Below are positions 1 through 7,215 of a DNA stretch of 12,427 nucleotides, one piece after another; within the stretch, counting starts at the first letter, position 1; the number at the start of each line of letters is the position of its first letter. The notes under the pieces are model-generated. The model worked only from the letters and a program-made list of their open reading frames with translations. It was not told the DNA's origin and searched no databases. Source of the stretch: CAYRGQ01 sp964444885 (GTDB lineage Bacteria; Bacteroidota; Bacteroidia; Sphingobacteriales; Sphingobacteriaceae); contig CAYUIZ010000091.1 in assembly GCA_964444885.1 (NCBI GenBank), positions 1 to 12,427 of the forward strand, written 5' to 3'. A program made the translations under genes and the position numbers.

Positions 1-26
1 ATTAAGGGGAAGGCTAAAGGGGTCCG

Positions 27-71
27 AGTTGCAAACTCGAACCATTGGCAGTTGCAAACTCGAACCATTGG
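27..71. repeat. Two tandem copies of a 22-bp repeat, period 23
   Basis: An identical 22-base unit occupies 27-48 and 50-71, separated by one C. Each unit starts AGTTGCAAACTCG and ends AACCATTGG. At the first copy the flanking bases make a short perfect inverted repeat: CGAGTT (25-30) pairs with AACTCG (34-39) around a GCA loop. The second copy keeps only four of these pairs. The repeat lies about 100 bases upstream of pncA, before its -7 box. It may be the end of a longer array continuing left of the window. It does not resemble a CRISPR, because there is almost no spacer. Confidence 0.85.
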
Positions 72-113
72 GGGCGCCGGCTAAACTGGTGCAGGCAATC
101 CGCATGCTTTTCC

Positions 114-121
114 TATCTTTG
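114..121 (+). promoter_or_regulatory. Putative -7 promoter box for pncA
   Basis: TATCTTTG matches the Bacteroidota sigma-A -7 consensus TAnnTTTG at all six fixed positions and lies 51 bases before the pncA ATG. No convincing TTTG -33 element is seen 17-23 bases upstream. The box is placed by motif and position only. About six chance matches would be expected in both strands of a window this size, so its upstream position is what gives it weight. Confidence 0.45.
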
Positions 122-172
122 TTTAGCATAAAATACATACGTACATTAAAAAAACCTTAACGTCTTGCCGTC

Positions 173-763
173 ATGAATGCTTTGATTATTGTCGACATAC
201 AGCACGATTTCCTTCCTGGCGGTGCCCTTGCCGTGGCGCAGGGAGGGGAAGTCATCGAACCCATCAACAGGCTCCAGGCGGGCTACGACCTCGTCGTGGC
301 CACACAAGACTGGCATCCGGCAGGGCATAAGAGTTTCGCCTCGTCGCATCGGGGCAAACGCCCGTTTGACCACATTGACTTGCATGGCTTGCCACAGACG
401 CTTTGGCCGGACCATTGCATACAAGGCACGGCCGGCGCCGCGCTGAGCACCGCGCTGGATGCCCACAGGATCGAAGCCATCTTCCGAAAGGGCATGGACT
501 TGGAAATCGACAGTTACAGCGGATTTTTTGACAACGGCAGGCGCAAGAACACGGGCTTGGCGGGCTATCTGCGCGACCGCGGCGTGACATCGGTGGCCGT
601 CGGCGGCTTGGCGGCCGACTTCTGCGTATTCTTCACCGCGATGGATGCGTTGGATGCCGGTTTTCAGGCGACGATTTTAGAAGAGGCCTCCCGGGCCATA
701 GACCCCGCCGAGTACGAGTCCAAAAAAGCAGTGTTTCTCGAAAAGGGCGGGTTGCTCGGATAA
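173..763 (+). CDS. pncA: Nicotinamidase (bifunctional nicotinamidase/pyrazinamidase family)
   Basis: This cytoplasmic isochorismatase-fold enzyme hydrolyses nicotinamide to nicotinate and ammonia, feeding NAD salvage through the Preiss-Handler route. At 196 residues it has the usual length of the family. The expected catalytic triad is visible: D8 in the N-terminal IIVDIQHDF strand, K106 in FRKGMD, and C151 in LAADFCVFF. The metal ligands D46 and H48 (TQDWHP) and H81 (WPDHC) are also present. The more usual TDYCV before the catalytic cysteine reads AADFCV here, a mild variation. The ATG at 173 starts directly at the conserved first beta strand, and no clear Shine-Dalgarno is present, as is common in Bacteroidota. 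The gene appears monocistronic and converges with the outer-membrane protein gene, the two stops being one base apart. Confidence is high because all key residues are present. Confidence 0.95.
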   Translation: MNALIIVDIQHDFLPGGALAVAQGGEVIEPINRLQAGYDLVVATQDWHPAGHKSFASSHRGKRPFDHIDLHGLPQTLWPDHCIQGTAGAALSTALDAHRIEAIFRKGMDLEIDSYSGFFDNGRRKNTGLAGYLRDRGVTSVAVGGLAADFCVFFTAMDALDAGFQATILEEASRAIDPAEYESKKAVFLEKGGLLG

Positions 764-764
764 C

Positions 765-3575
765 CTAGTTTCGGCCTCTGCCACCAGCCCCGCCGCCGCC
801 ACCCATCCCAAACTGGCGTAGGTTGTAGGTGAAGTTGAGTAGAAAATACCGCTGCAACGCGTTGGTCTGCGAATCCTCGATGAAGCGCTCGCTGATGTTG
901 CGGTTGATGTTGGTGTTGCGGTTCAGCAGGTCGTATGCGGACAGGCTGATCTCAGCCTCTTGCCGCTTCAGCAATTTCTTTCCGATAGACGCATTCCACA
1001 AGATAAAACTCTGGTCATAGCCGTCCGACAGGCCTGTATTGTAGTTGTAATAGACCGACGAGGCTACCCGGATTCCCTTCCAAAACGTGTATGTAATGTC
1101 GTTGCGGAGGATCTGGTTGTACGAGTTGTAATTCCGCTGGCTGTTCATGTTGCTCTTCACCACGCTGTAGTTGCCCGAATAGCTTAAGCCGATGATCAGG
1201 TGCGGGCCGAATTTGCTGTTAATGCCTACGCGCTGGTTTACCCCATACGAATTAGAAAACGACGTGGCGCCGTTGAGCAGGCCAACGTCATGCGTATGGT
1301 ATAGGCCCGTATTGAGATTGAGGTTGATTTTTAGCGCCTCTATCGGGATGCCTAACGTCGTATGGCCCCGCACCTGATAGTATCCGTCCACGTTTTCCGG
1401 ACGCGAGAACTGGCCGCCGTTGCCTAATAGGACACCGGGCAAAATCATGGTGTCTGCCGTTGCAATATAGCTGGAGTTCACCACGCGGTCGTTGGAAAAC
1501 TGGGCATTGAGGTTGACCGAGAAATTGCCGCCCTTCTCGCGGTCGACTTGATTGTAGCGCAAGGAGAACGAGTGCCGGTATTCCTGTTCCAAGTTGGGAT
1601 TTCCCGTGCGGATGTACAGCGGATTTTGGTTGTTTACGACGTCTTGCAACTGGTTGATGGACGGAGCGTTAGTAGCGGTGTTATAGTTGAAATTGATGTT
1701 CTTTTCCTGCGAGAAGCGGAACATGAAGTGGGCGCGCGGAAGAAAGCTGGTGAAATGGCTCGTCATATCCCGCACGTCCGGGAAATAGCGGTGGTTTTGC
1801 GCTTGGGCATCCTGAAAATCGATACCCACATCGAAATTAAACGTATCGCGTTTGGAGATTTGGTACGAAACCCCGCCGCTGTGGTAGGTGTAGTCGTTCC
1901 TGAATTCGTTGGACAACAAGGTATTGAGCTCGCCCAGCTGGCCGGTCTCGGCCAAAAACTCGAATGTTTCCCGGTTGGAATAGTTTGCATTATTGCGGAT
2001 GCTGTAGTTGGCTTGGACGCGGCTGATCCGGGTGATCGGTTCGGTATACGCCAACCGGCCCGTGATGCCGTTGCCATAGCCTCCGGTCTGGTTTTGGTTG
2101 CTTACCGTGTCGCTACGGATATCTTGGGCCGCGTTGTAAAAGTCGTTGAGCGAAAATGTATGGGCTAGCCCTTTGTTGGAGTTGACCGATCCGTTGGCAC
2201 TGAGGGAAACGGTACGGCCGCTGCGGTTCAGCCGGATGCGGTAATCTAGGTTGCCACTGAAGCTAAAGTTGCGGTTGTTGTTGTCGTTGTTGCGTTCGGA
2301 GGCATTGACCGGGTCGTTGTTTGCCAATTCGGTGCGGTTGTTTGAAAAGCTGTGTATTTCCGATCGCTGAAACGAAAAACTGGGCCTAAAGTCCAGGCGC
2401 TGCGCCGAATCGATGTCAAAGCGTATCCGCATATTGGCCTGGTGCCGGTCGTTGTCCACTCCCGTCGTCTGGCGCTGTACGTTGAACTGGTTTTCATTTG
2501 CCCCGATGAGGTATTCGCGGTTGACAAGCCGCACCACGTCACTTCCCGTGGTGTTGTAACTGTAGTTGCCGTTGAACTCCAGGCGTTCTTCCAGCCACTT
2601 GTTGCTGTAGTTGCTGGATACCCGGTGGCTCGTGTTGATGCCACGGCCGCCGCCCGGACCACCGCCACCGCGTCCTCCACGGCGGTTTCGCCCTTCGGAT
2701 TCCTCAACACCGGCTATGCCCGCCATCGAGAAATCCTGCTGGTTGATGTTGTTGGACAGCGCCGAAAACGTCAGGCGTTCTTTTTCGTTGAAATAGTTGA
2801 GGTGGCCGCCGCCGTTATACCGGGAGTTGGCACCGTAGCCCGCGCCTATCCGTGCCGTATAGCCTTGCCGGCGGTCGGGGCGAGTGACAATATTGATCAC
2901 TTTGGAGCGATGGCCGTCGTCGAAGCCGCTAAATTTCGCTTGCTCGCTTTTCTCATCGATAATCTGGATTTTCGAAATTACGTCGGCGGGCAAGGACTTG
3001 AGTGCCACGCGCGGATCAGAGCTGAAAAACTCCTGCCCGTCCACGATGATGCGCTGCACGGCCTCACCCTGCGCTTTCACTTGGCCGTCTTCGTCGATCT
3101 CTACGCCCGGAATCTGGACCACCAGGGCATCGGCATCCGCATAGGCCTCCGTGCTGAAGGCCGCTGCGTCAAACTCCGTCGTGTCGCCTTTCAATGCCAC
3201 GGCTTGGAAGGGTCGAATGGTGACTTCATCCAGGGCCAAATAGGCGGGTAGCAGCTTGATGGTGATATTGTCGTCTTTTTTCGTGTTGCTAGTCAACGAA
3301 ACGGGGACACGGGTAGCTCGATAGCCCAAATAGTTGACTTCCAGCAAGTAGTTGCCGGAAGGGAGCGACGGTACGGCAAAGTTTCCGCGCTCATCGCTAG
3401 GCACCTGGCGTACCAAGGAATCACGTGGTCCGGTAAGCACCCTGACCAAGGCTCCTTGCAGGCCCGAGCTGTCGGCACTGTCGATCACCTGGCCGCGCAG
3501 TGTATGTTGGGCATGAGCTCCTTGTGCAAGGCAAATTCCCAAAATTAACAACAAGTAATACCAAGTGAGTCGCAT
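765..3575 (-). CDS. Outer-membrane beta-barrel protein with carboxypeptidase-regulatory-like domain (TonB-dependent-receptor-like)
   Basis: The 936-residue product starts with a signal peptide (about 1-22, ending AHA before Q23). A carboxypeptidase-regulatory-like beta-sandwich follows (about 25-108; GQVIDSADSSGLQGALV, SGNYLLEVNYLGY), then a plug-like region (about 115-235; DALVVQIPGVEIDEDG, RIIVDGQEFF). The rest is a long run of alternating aromatic/polar beta strands typical of the Bacteroidota outer-membrane barrel family related to TonB-dependent receptors. The substrate cannot be told from the sequence. No SusD-like partner or anti-sigma gene is adjacent, so a polysaccharide-utilisation role is not supported. 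Two Gly/Arg-rich stretches stand out: residues 296-312 inside the barrel region and about the last 14 residues after the final strand FLLNFTYNLRQF. The ATG at 3575 is supported by the signal peptide. The gene is divergent from the TetR regulator. Confidence 0.88.
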   Translation of the reverse strand: MRLTWYYLLLILGICLAQGAHAQHTLRGQVIDSADSSGLQGALVRVLTGPRDSLVRQVPSDERGNFAVPSLPSGNYLLEVNYLGYRATRVPVSLTSNTKKDDNITIKLLPAYLALDEVTIRPFQAVALKGDTTEFDAAAFSTEAYADADALVVQIPGVEIDEDGQVKAQGEAVQRIIVDGQEFFSSDPRVALKSLPADVISKIQIIDEKSEQAKFSGFDDGHRSKVINIVTRPDRRQGYTARIGAGYGANSRYNGGGHLNYFNEKERLTFSALSNNINQQDFSMAGIAGVEESEGRNRRGGRGGGGPGGGRGINTSHRVSSNYSNKWLEERLEFNGNYSYNTTGSDVVRLVNREYLIGANENQFNVQRQTTGVDNDRHQANMRIRFDIDSAQRLDFRPSFSFQRSEIHSFSNNRTELANNDPVNASERNNDNNNRNFSFSGNLDYRIRLNRSGRTVSLSANGSVNSNKGLAHTFSLNDFYNAAQDIRSDTVSNQNQTGGYGNGITGRLAYTEPITRISRVQANYSIRNNANYSNRETFEFLAETGQLGELNTLLSNEFRNDYTYHSGGVSYQISKRDTFNFDVGIDFQDAQAQNHRYFPDVRDMTSHFTSFLPRAHFMFRFSQEKNINFNYNTATNAPSINQLQDVVNNQNPLYIRTGNPNLEQEYRHSFSLRYNQVDREKGGNFSVNLNAQFSNDRVVNSSYIATADTMILPGVLLGNGGQFSRPENVDGYYQVRGHTTLGIPIEALKINLNLNTGLYHTHDVGLLNGATSFSNSYGVNQRVGINSKFGPHLIIGLSYSGNYSVVKSNMNSQRNYNSYNQILRNDITYTFWKGIRVASSVYYNYNTGLSDGYDQSFILWNASIGKKLLKRQEAEISLSAYDLLNRNTNINRNISERFIEDSQTNALQRYFLLNFTYNLRQFGMGGGGGAGGRGRN

Positions 3576-3654
3576 GATCCGAGCGCGGTGAAAATAGAGT
3601 TATACTGATTAGAAAACATGAATATCGGACAAAGCGCTAACATAGGGAGGGACA

Positions 3655-3670
3655 GTAACCATAATGTTAC
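3655..3670. promoter_or_regulatory. Imperfect 16-bp palindrome, candidate operator
   Basis: GTAACCATAATGTTAC has perfect GTAAC/GTTAC outer arms and a matching central base pair, so six of eight half-site positions match. It lies in the 242-base gap between the divergent outer-membrane protein and TetR genes, 80 bases upstream of the former's ATG. TetR-family proteins commonly bind palindromes of this size in the gap next to their own gene. That this one is bound is inference. It lies well upstream of the TetR -7 box, which argues against simple promoter blocking of that gene. Confidence 0.3.
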
Positions 3671-3707
3671 CCCATCTGACCTGCTCTTACCTGTTCCATC
3701 CCGCCCG

Positions 3708-3721
3708 TTCAGGACGCTGAA
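3708..3721. promoter_or_regulatory. Second short inverted repeat in the divergent gap
   Basis: TTCAGGACGCTGAA has perfect 5-base arms (TTCAG/CTGAA) around GACG. It lies 57 bases before the TetR -7 box. It could be a regulator site or a chance palindrome. Its sequence is unrelated to the palindrome at 3655-3670, so at most one of them is likely to be the TetR operator. Confidence 0.2.
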
Positions 3722-3778
3722 TAGGCTTCCTGTACCAGTAGGGGCAATCCCGACAGCAATAATAGCGCGCAGAAGATG

Positions 3779-3786
3779 TATATTTG
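3779..3786 (+). promoter_or_regulatory. Putative -7 promoter box for the TetR-type regulator gene
   Basis: TATATTTG is an exact match to the Bacteroidota -7 consensus TAnnTTTG. It lies 31 bases upstream of the ATG at 3818 but downstream of an alternative in-frame ATG at 3776. A transcript starting here could not use the earlier ATG, so the box supports the shorter protein. A -33 TTTG element is not evident. Confidence 0.5.
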
Positions 3787-3817
3787 TAACAGAAGTTTTT
3801 CAACGCGAGGAAGATTG

Positions 3818-4357
3818 ATGAAGCAAAGAAGTACAAGCCGTAAAGAGAAGATTATCCGGGAAGCCCAAGAACTGTTTGCTGCCAAAGGGTACGTCGATAC
3901 GTCCACCAAAGAAATCGCGCAGCAGGCGGGTGTTTCTGAGGCTTTGATCTTCAAGCATTTTGGAAATAAGGACAATTTGTTGTCGTTTATCATTAAGTCT
4001 GGCTACCGCCGCGTGCTCATGCGCCACCGGGGCATGATCACCTACCGGGATGGCAAAAGCTTCGTGCGTAATATGATCAACCTGCCTCGGGAATTGGTGC
4101 ATGAGGACATGCTTTTCTGGAAAATGCAGGAACGACTTTCCCACCACGAATTTTCACGGCAACAGCACGAATTGTTCATGAAGCCCGTGTCGCCGATCAT
4201 CTCTCGGGCGTTTACCGAATTGGGCTACGAAAACCCCGAAACCGAAACCCAGCTGCTGCTGCTTGTCATCGAAGTGCTCTGGAAGAAACGAGCGACCGGC
4301 GAATTGCAAAATATCGAGGAAATTACGAAAGCGCTGGAAAGGAAATATGGACTATAA
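3818..4357 (+). CDS. TetR/AcrR-family transcriptional regulator
   Basis: The 179-residue protein has a typical TetR N-terminal DNA-binding domain at about residues 9-55. The helix-turn-helix is clear: TSTKEIAQQAGVSEALIFKH, followed by FGNKDNLL. The C-terminal ligand/dimerisation part (about 60-179) is helical and not recognisable as a specific subfamily. I chose the ATG at 3818 over the in-frame ATG at 3776 for three reasons: GCGAGGAAG lies just upstream of 3818, a -7 box at 3779-3786 falls after the earlier ATG, and KQRSTSRKEKIIREAQELF is a normal family start. The regulator is probably cytoplasmic and a repressor. The Na/Pi-type transporter gene follows after 34 bases on the same strand, so the two may be co-transcribed and functionally linked. 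The divergent outer-membrane protein is another possible target. The effector is unknown. Confidence 0.92.
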   Translation: MKQRSTSRKEKIIREAQELFAAKGYVDTSTKEIAQQAGVSEALIFKHFGNKDNLLSFIIKSGYRRVLMRHRGMITYRDGKSFVRNMINLPRELVHEDMLFWKMQERLSHHEFSRQQHELFMKPVSPIISRAFTELGYENPETETQLLLLVIEVLWKKRATGELQNIEEITKALERKYGL

Positions 4358-4391
4358 CCGGCTGCGGCCCACGCACGGCATGGATAGATAA

Positions 4392-5348
4392 ATGGAGCTT
4401 CTACAAACCCTTATTTTCGGCGTATCGGCAATCGTGTTGTTCGTCCACGGCTTGCAAAACTTCAGCAAGGAGATCGAACGCCTGGGCGCCAATAGCCTCA
4501 AGCAATGGCTGCAGCGTATCACCTCCACGCGGGTCGGCGGTTTTTTGCTTGGCGGTATCGTCACAGCCGTCATCCAATCGAGCACCACGGTGTCGACCCT
4601 AACGGTGTCCTTGGTCGATTCAGGCGTCATCAGCTTCCGCAATAGCTTGCTGATTCTCCTGGGAACCAATGTGGGCACCACCTCCACAGGCTGGATCGTC
4701 ACCTTCCAGTCGGTGCTGCTGGGGCCGATCTTCATCGTCTTGGGGACATTGATCAGCATTGTCCCGGCCCGGATTTCCACCATTGGAAAATCGATTTTCT
4801 ATTTCGGACTCATCTTCTTTTCCCTCAGTCTCATAAGCGACGCGCTGGGTCCGGTTCGCAATGATCCCCGCGTGGTCGAATGGCTGTTGGCAGCGAGGAA
4901 TCCCTTTGTGGGCGTATTGGTCGGGATTATCATCACGGTAATCATCCAGTCGAGTTCGGTCGTAGTCGGCCTTGTGATTATCCTGGTCACACAAGGGCTC
5001 ATGTCGCTCGATGCCGCTATCCCCATCATCGTCGGGGCCAATGTGGGTACCACGTCCACCGCACTCATCGTCAGCCTCCGCATGACGGCCAGTGCCAAAC
5101 TCACCGCGTTGACGAATTTCCTGTTCAATTTCTGCGGCATGTTATTGATCTTCCCGTTCATGGGTGCCCTGGGTGTGCTCGTGCAGGAGCTCGCGGCAGG
5201 GCCGGGCGTCCAGGTTGCCTTGGCGTTGACCCTTTCCAACCTCGTTACTTCGGTGTTCTTTTTGCTCTTGCTCAACCCCGTGTATCGCCTGCTGGCCAGG
5301 CACAAGTGGTATCCGCATCCCTTGGAAAAGACCGAAACAACCGGCTAG
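4392..5348 (+). CDS. Na/Pi-cotransporter-family membrane protein, short form without PhoU domain
   Basis: This is a 318-residue inner-membrane protein with two inverted-topology repeats of the Na+/phosphate cotransporter family (PF02690 type). Repeat 1 carries IQSSTTVSTLTVSLV (QSS at 62-64) and GTNVGTT (91-97). Repeat 2 carries IQSSSVVVGLVIILV (QSS at 186-188) and GANVGTTSTA (215-224). QSS pairs mark the substrate and sodium site in this family, so sodium-coupled phosphate uptake or efflux is the likely role. The protein ends shortly after the last membrane helix (LSNLVTSVFFLLLLNPVYRLL). It therefore lacks the cytoplasmic PhoU-like domain that many bacterial members carry at the C-terminus. 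The ATG is preceded immediately by an in-frame TAA, fixing the start. It follows the TetR gene by 34 bases. No phosphate-regulon genes are adjacent, and another anion as substrate is possible. Confidence 0.9.
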   Translation: MELLQTLIFGVSAIVLFVHGLQNFSKEIERLGANSLKQWLQRITSTRVGGFLLGGIVTAVIQSSTTVSTLTVSLVDSGVISFRNSLLILLGTNVGTTSTGWIVTFQSVLLGPIFIVLGTLISIVPARISTIGKSIFYFGLIFFSLSLISDALGPVRNDPRVVEWLLAARNPFVGVLVGIIITVIIQSSSVVVGLVIILVTQGLMSLDAAIPIIVGANVGTTSTALIVSLRMTASAKLTALTNFLFNFCGMLLIFPFMGALGVLVQELAAGPGVQVALALTLSNLVTSVFFLLLLNPVYRLLARHKWYPHPLEKTETTG

Positions 5349-5406
5349 CGAGATGGGTTGTGCGTGAATTTGCGCTGTTTTCCCGAAGATTTGCATAAAC
5401 ACGCAG

Positions 5407-5425
5407 CCATTATTCGGATTAATGG
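5407..5425 (+). terminator. Possible weak hairpin after the Na/Pi transporter gene
   Basis: CCATTA (5407-5412) and TAATGG (5420-5425) form a perfect 6-base inverted repeat around a 7-base loop. A T-rich but interrupted stretch follows (AATAATTTCTGTTATTTAG). The stem is AT-rich and short, so this is only a candidate terminator. The rest of the 157-base gap to the glycosidase gene (5349-5505) shows no clear promoter box. Confidence 0.25.
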
Positions 5426-5505
5426 AATAATTTCTGTTATTTAGATAGCGTTTAGGTTGTGTGCCACGGGGTACCAGCGAGTAGCTAAACATAAAACAGG
5501 CTAGT

Positions 5506-7215
5506 ATGTACAGAAGACTGGTAATCGCGTTTTGTTTTCTTTGCGCGCAGATTGGAGCCGCACACGCTCAAGCGCGCCCAGAATTTGTGCCATTTATCAA
5601 TGCCCAGCATGCTTGGGTAGATTCGGTATTCAATACGCTCAGCCCCAAAGAGAAGGTGGCACAACTGTTTATGGTGCGTGCGCACAGCAATTTGGGGCAA
5701 CGATACATCGATTCGGTGGCGGGAGTCATCGAACGCGAACAGCTTGGCGGCATCGTCCTCTTCCAGGGAGGGCCCATGCGACACGCCGCGGTCATCAACC
5801 GTTATCAGCAACTCGCCAAGGTTCCCCTGCTCGTGGCTTTTGATGGCGAGTGGGGACTCGGCATGCGTTTGCCCGACTCAACGGTGTCTTTTCCGTACCA
5901 GATGACCTTAGGGGCAATCCAAAATGAAGCGTTGATCTACCAGATGGGACGCGAAATCGCTATCGATTTCAAGCGCTTGGGGATGAACATTAATTTTGCA
6001 CCGGTCGTCGACATCAATAACAACCCGCGAAATCCGGTCATCAATTTTCGGTCGTTCGGCGAAAACAAGCATAACGTGACACGCAAGGGACTCGCCTACA
6101 TGCGGGGGATGATGGACGAAGGCATCATTGTCTCGCTCAAGCACTTCCCGGGGCACGGCGATACGGACGTGGATTCACATTATGACCTGCCCCAGCTGCC
6201 CTTTACGGCCGGACGGCTGGACACGCTGGAATTACATCCCTTCCGGGAGTTGGTGAATGCCGGCGCGTCAGGCGTGATGATCGCACACATGAATATCCCG
6301 AGCCTGGATGCCACCCCGAACCTACCCTCTTCGCTTTCGAAGAAAATCGTGACGGACATGCTCAAAGGCGAATTGGGATTCAGCGGATTGGTCTTTACCG
6401 ACGCCATGGACATGCATGGCGTGGTCAAGCATTTCCGAAACGGCGAGGCCGACGTGCGGGCAATCATCGCCGGCAATGATATTCTGGAGCTTTCGCAAAA
6501 CAGCGCCCGCGCTATCGACATGGTCCTGCAGGCGATCCGGCAAAACCGCATTGCACAGCACACGATTGATGCCCGTGTTAAGAAAGTATTGGCCGCTAAA
6601 TATTGGCTGGAACTGCCCCAGCAAGCTCCGGTGGTGCTCGACGGCCTCCACGAAGACCTGAACCGCCGCGCATCCTTTGCCCTCAACCAGCGGCTAGCGG
6701 ATGCGGCCGTGACCCAACTGAAAAGCGACAGCTTGATTCGCCAGCTCAACTACAACCGGCGCACGGCCATCATCAGCATCGGCACATCGGAAATTACGCC
6801 CTTCCAGCTGGCGCTGGAGCCGCGCTTTGACAATCATCTGCTTTACGTGTTGCCCGCCAATGCGAGTGCGGATGATATTGCCGCAATGGCGCGGGAATTG
6901 CAGCGATTCCCCCAGATCATCGTCGCGCTGCACGACACCCGCGCCAGACCGCGGAGCGAGCTGAATTACAACGCCACCGTACGGTTGTTTATCAACGAAC
7001 TTGCCAACATGAATAGTGTATTCTGCGTCTTTGCCAACCCCTACAGCGTGGCGGGATTACCGGGGATTGAAGCGGCGCCGAGCATGCTGATGTGCTACCA
7101 AAACGAGGCTGTTTTGCAACAAGCGGCCGTCAAGGTGATCATGCGCAGGCTAGTTCCCACGGGCAGGCTGCCCGTATCCATCAATGCGTTTTTCCCCTAC
7201 GGACGCGGCCTATAA
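5506..7215 (+). CDS. Secreted family 3 glycoside hydrolase, NagZ-like beta-N-acetylglucosaminidase
   Basis: The 569-residue protein has a signal peptide (about 1-22, ending AHA before Q23) and a GH3 TIM-barrel domain (about 40-360). The NagZ-type signature loop KHFPGHGDTDVDSH (residues 212-225) is intact, giving the Asp223-x-His225 dyad used as general acid/base in this subfamily. LVFTDAMDMHG carries the probable nucleophile D299. A GH3 C-terminal-like domain follows (about 365-565). The enzyme probably acts in the periplasm or at the cell surface on GlcNAc-linked peptidoglycan fragments or other GlcNAc glycans. Many Bacteroidota homologues continue into a C-terminal serine-hydrolase (beta-lactamase-like) domain. 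This one stops right after the second domain (VPTGRLPVSINAFFPYGRGL). Its stop overlaps that of the convergent methyltransferase gene. The start is supported by the signal peptide. Confidence 0.92.
   Translation: MYRRLVIAFCFLCAQIGAAHAQARPEFVPFINAQHAWVDSVFNTLSPKEKVAQLFMVRAHSNLGQRYIDSVAGVIEREQLGGIVLFQGGPMRHAAVINRYQQLAKVPLLVAFDGEWGLGMRLPDSTVSFPYQMTLGAIQNEALIYQMGREIAIDFKRLGMNINFAPVVDINNNPRNPVINFRSFGENKHNVTRKGLAYMRGMMDEGIIVSLKHFPGHGDTDVDSHYDLPQLPFTAGRLDTLELHPFRELVNAGASGVMIAHMNIPSLDATPNLPSSLSKKIVTDMLKGELGFSGLVFTDAMDMHGVVKHFRNGEADVRAIIAGNDILELSQNSARAIDMVLQAIRQNRIAQHTIDARVKKVLAAKYWLELPQQAPVVLDGLHEDLNRRASFALNQRLADAAVTQLKSDSLIRQLNYNRRTAIISIGTSEITPFQLALEPRFDNHLLYVLPANASADDIAAMARELQRFPQIIVALHDTRARPRSELNYNATVRLFINELANMNSVFCVFANPYSVAGLPGIEAAPSMLMCYQNEAVLQQAAVKVIMRRLVPTGRLPVSINAFFPYGRGL

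Noticed and set aside
27..71. CRISPR array or tRNA T-arm
   Set aside because: The copies are separated by a single base, so there are no spacers. The reverse strand contains GGTTCGAGT, reminiscent of a T-arm, but the flanking bases do not pair and no acceptor or anticodon arm is seen.
2352..3251. A 299-codon open frame on the plus strand, antisense to the outer-membrane protein gene
   Set aside because: It lies wholly inside a clearly coding minus-strand gene, has no recognisable domain or signal and a composition expected from the reverse of Asn/Gly-rich coding sequence. It is a shadow frame, like the one at 1548-2168.
765..3575. SusC-type polysaccharide-utilisation locus
   Set aside because: No SusD-like lipoprotein gene follows, and the regulator is TetR-type rather than an anti-sigma/ECF pair or hybrid two-component system. 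The glycosidase is distant and in another transcription unit.
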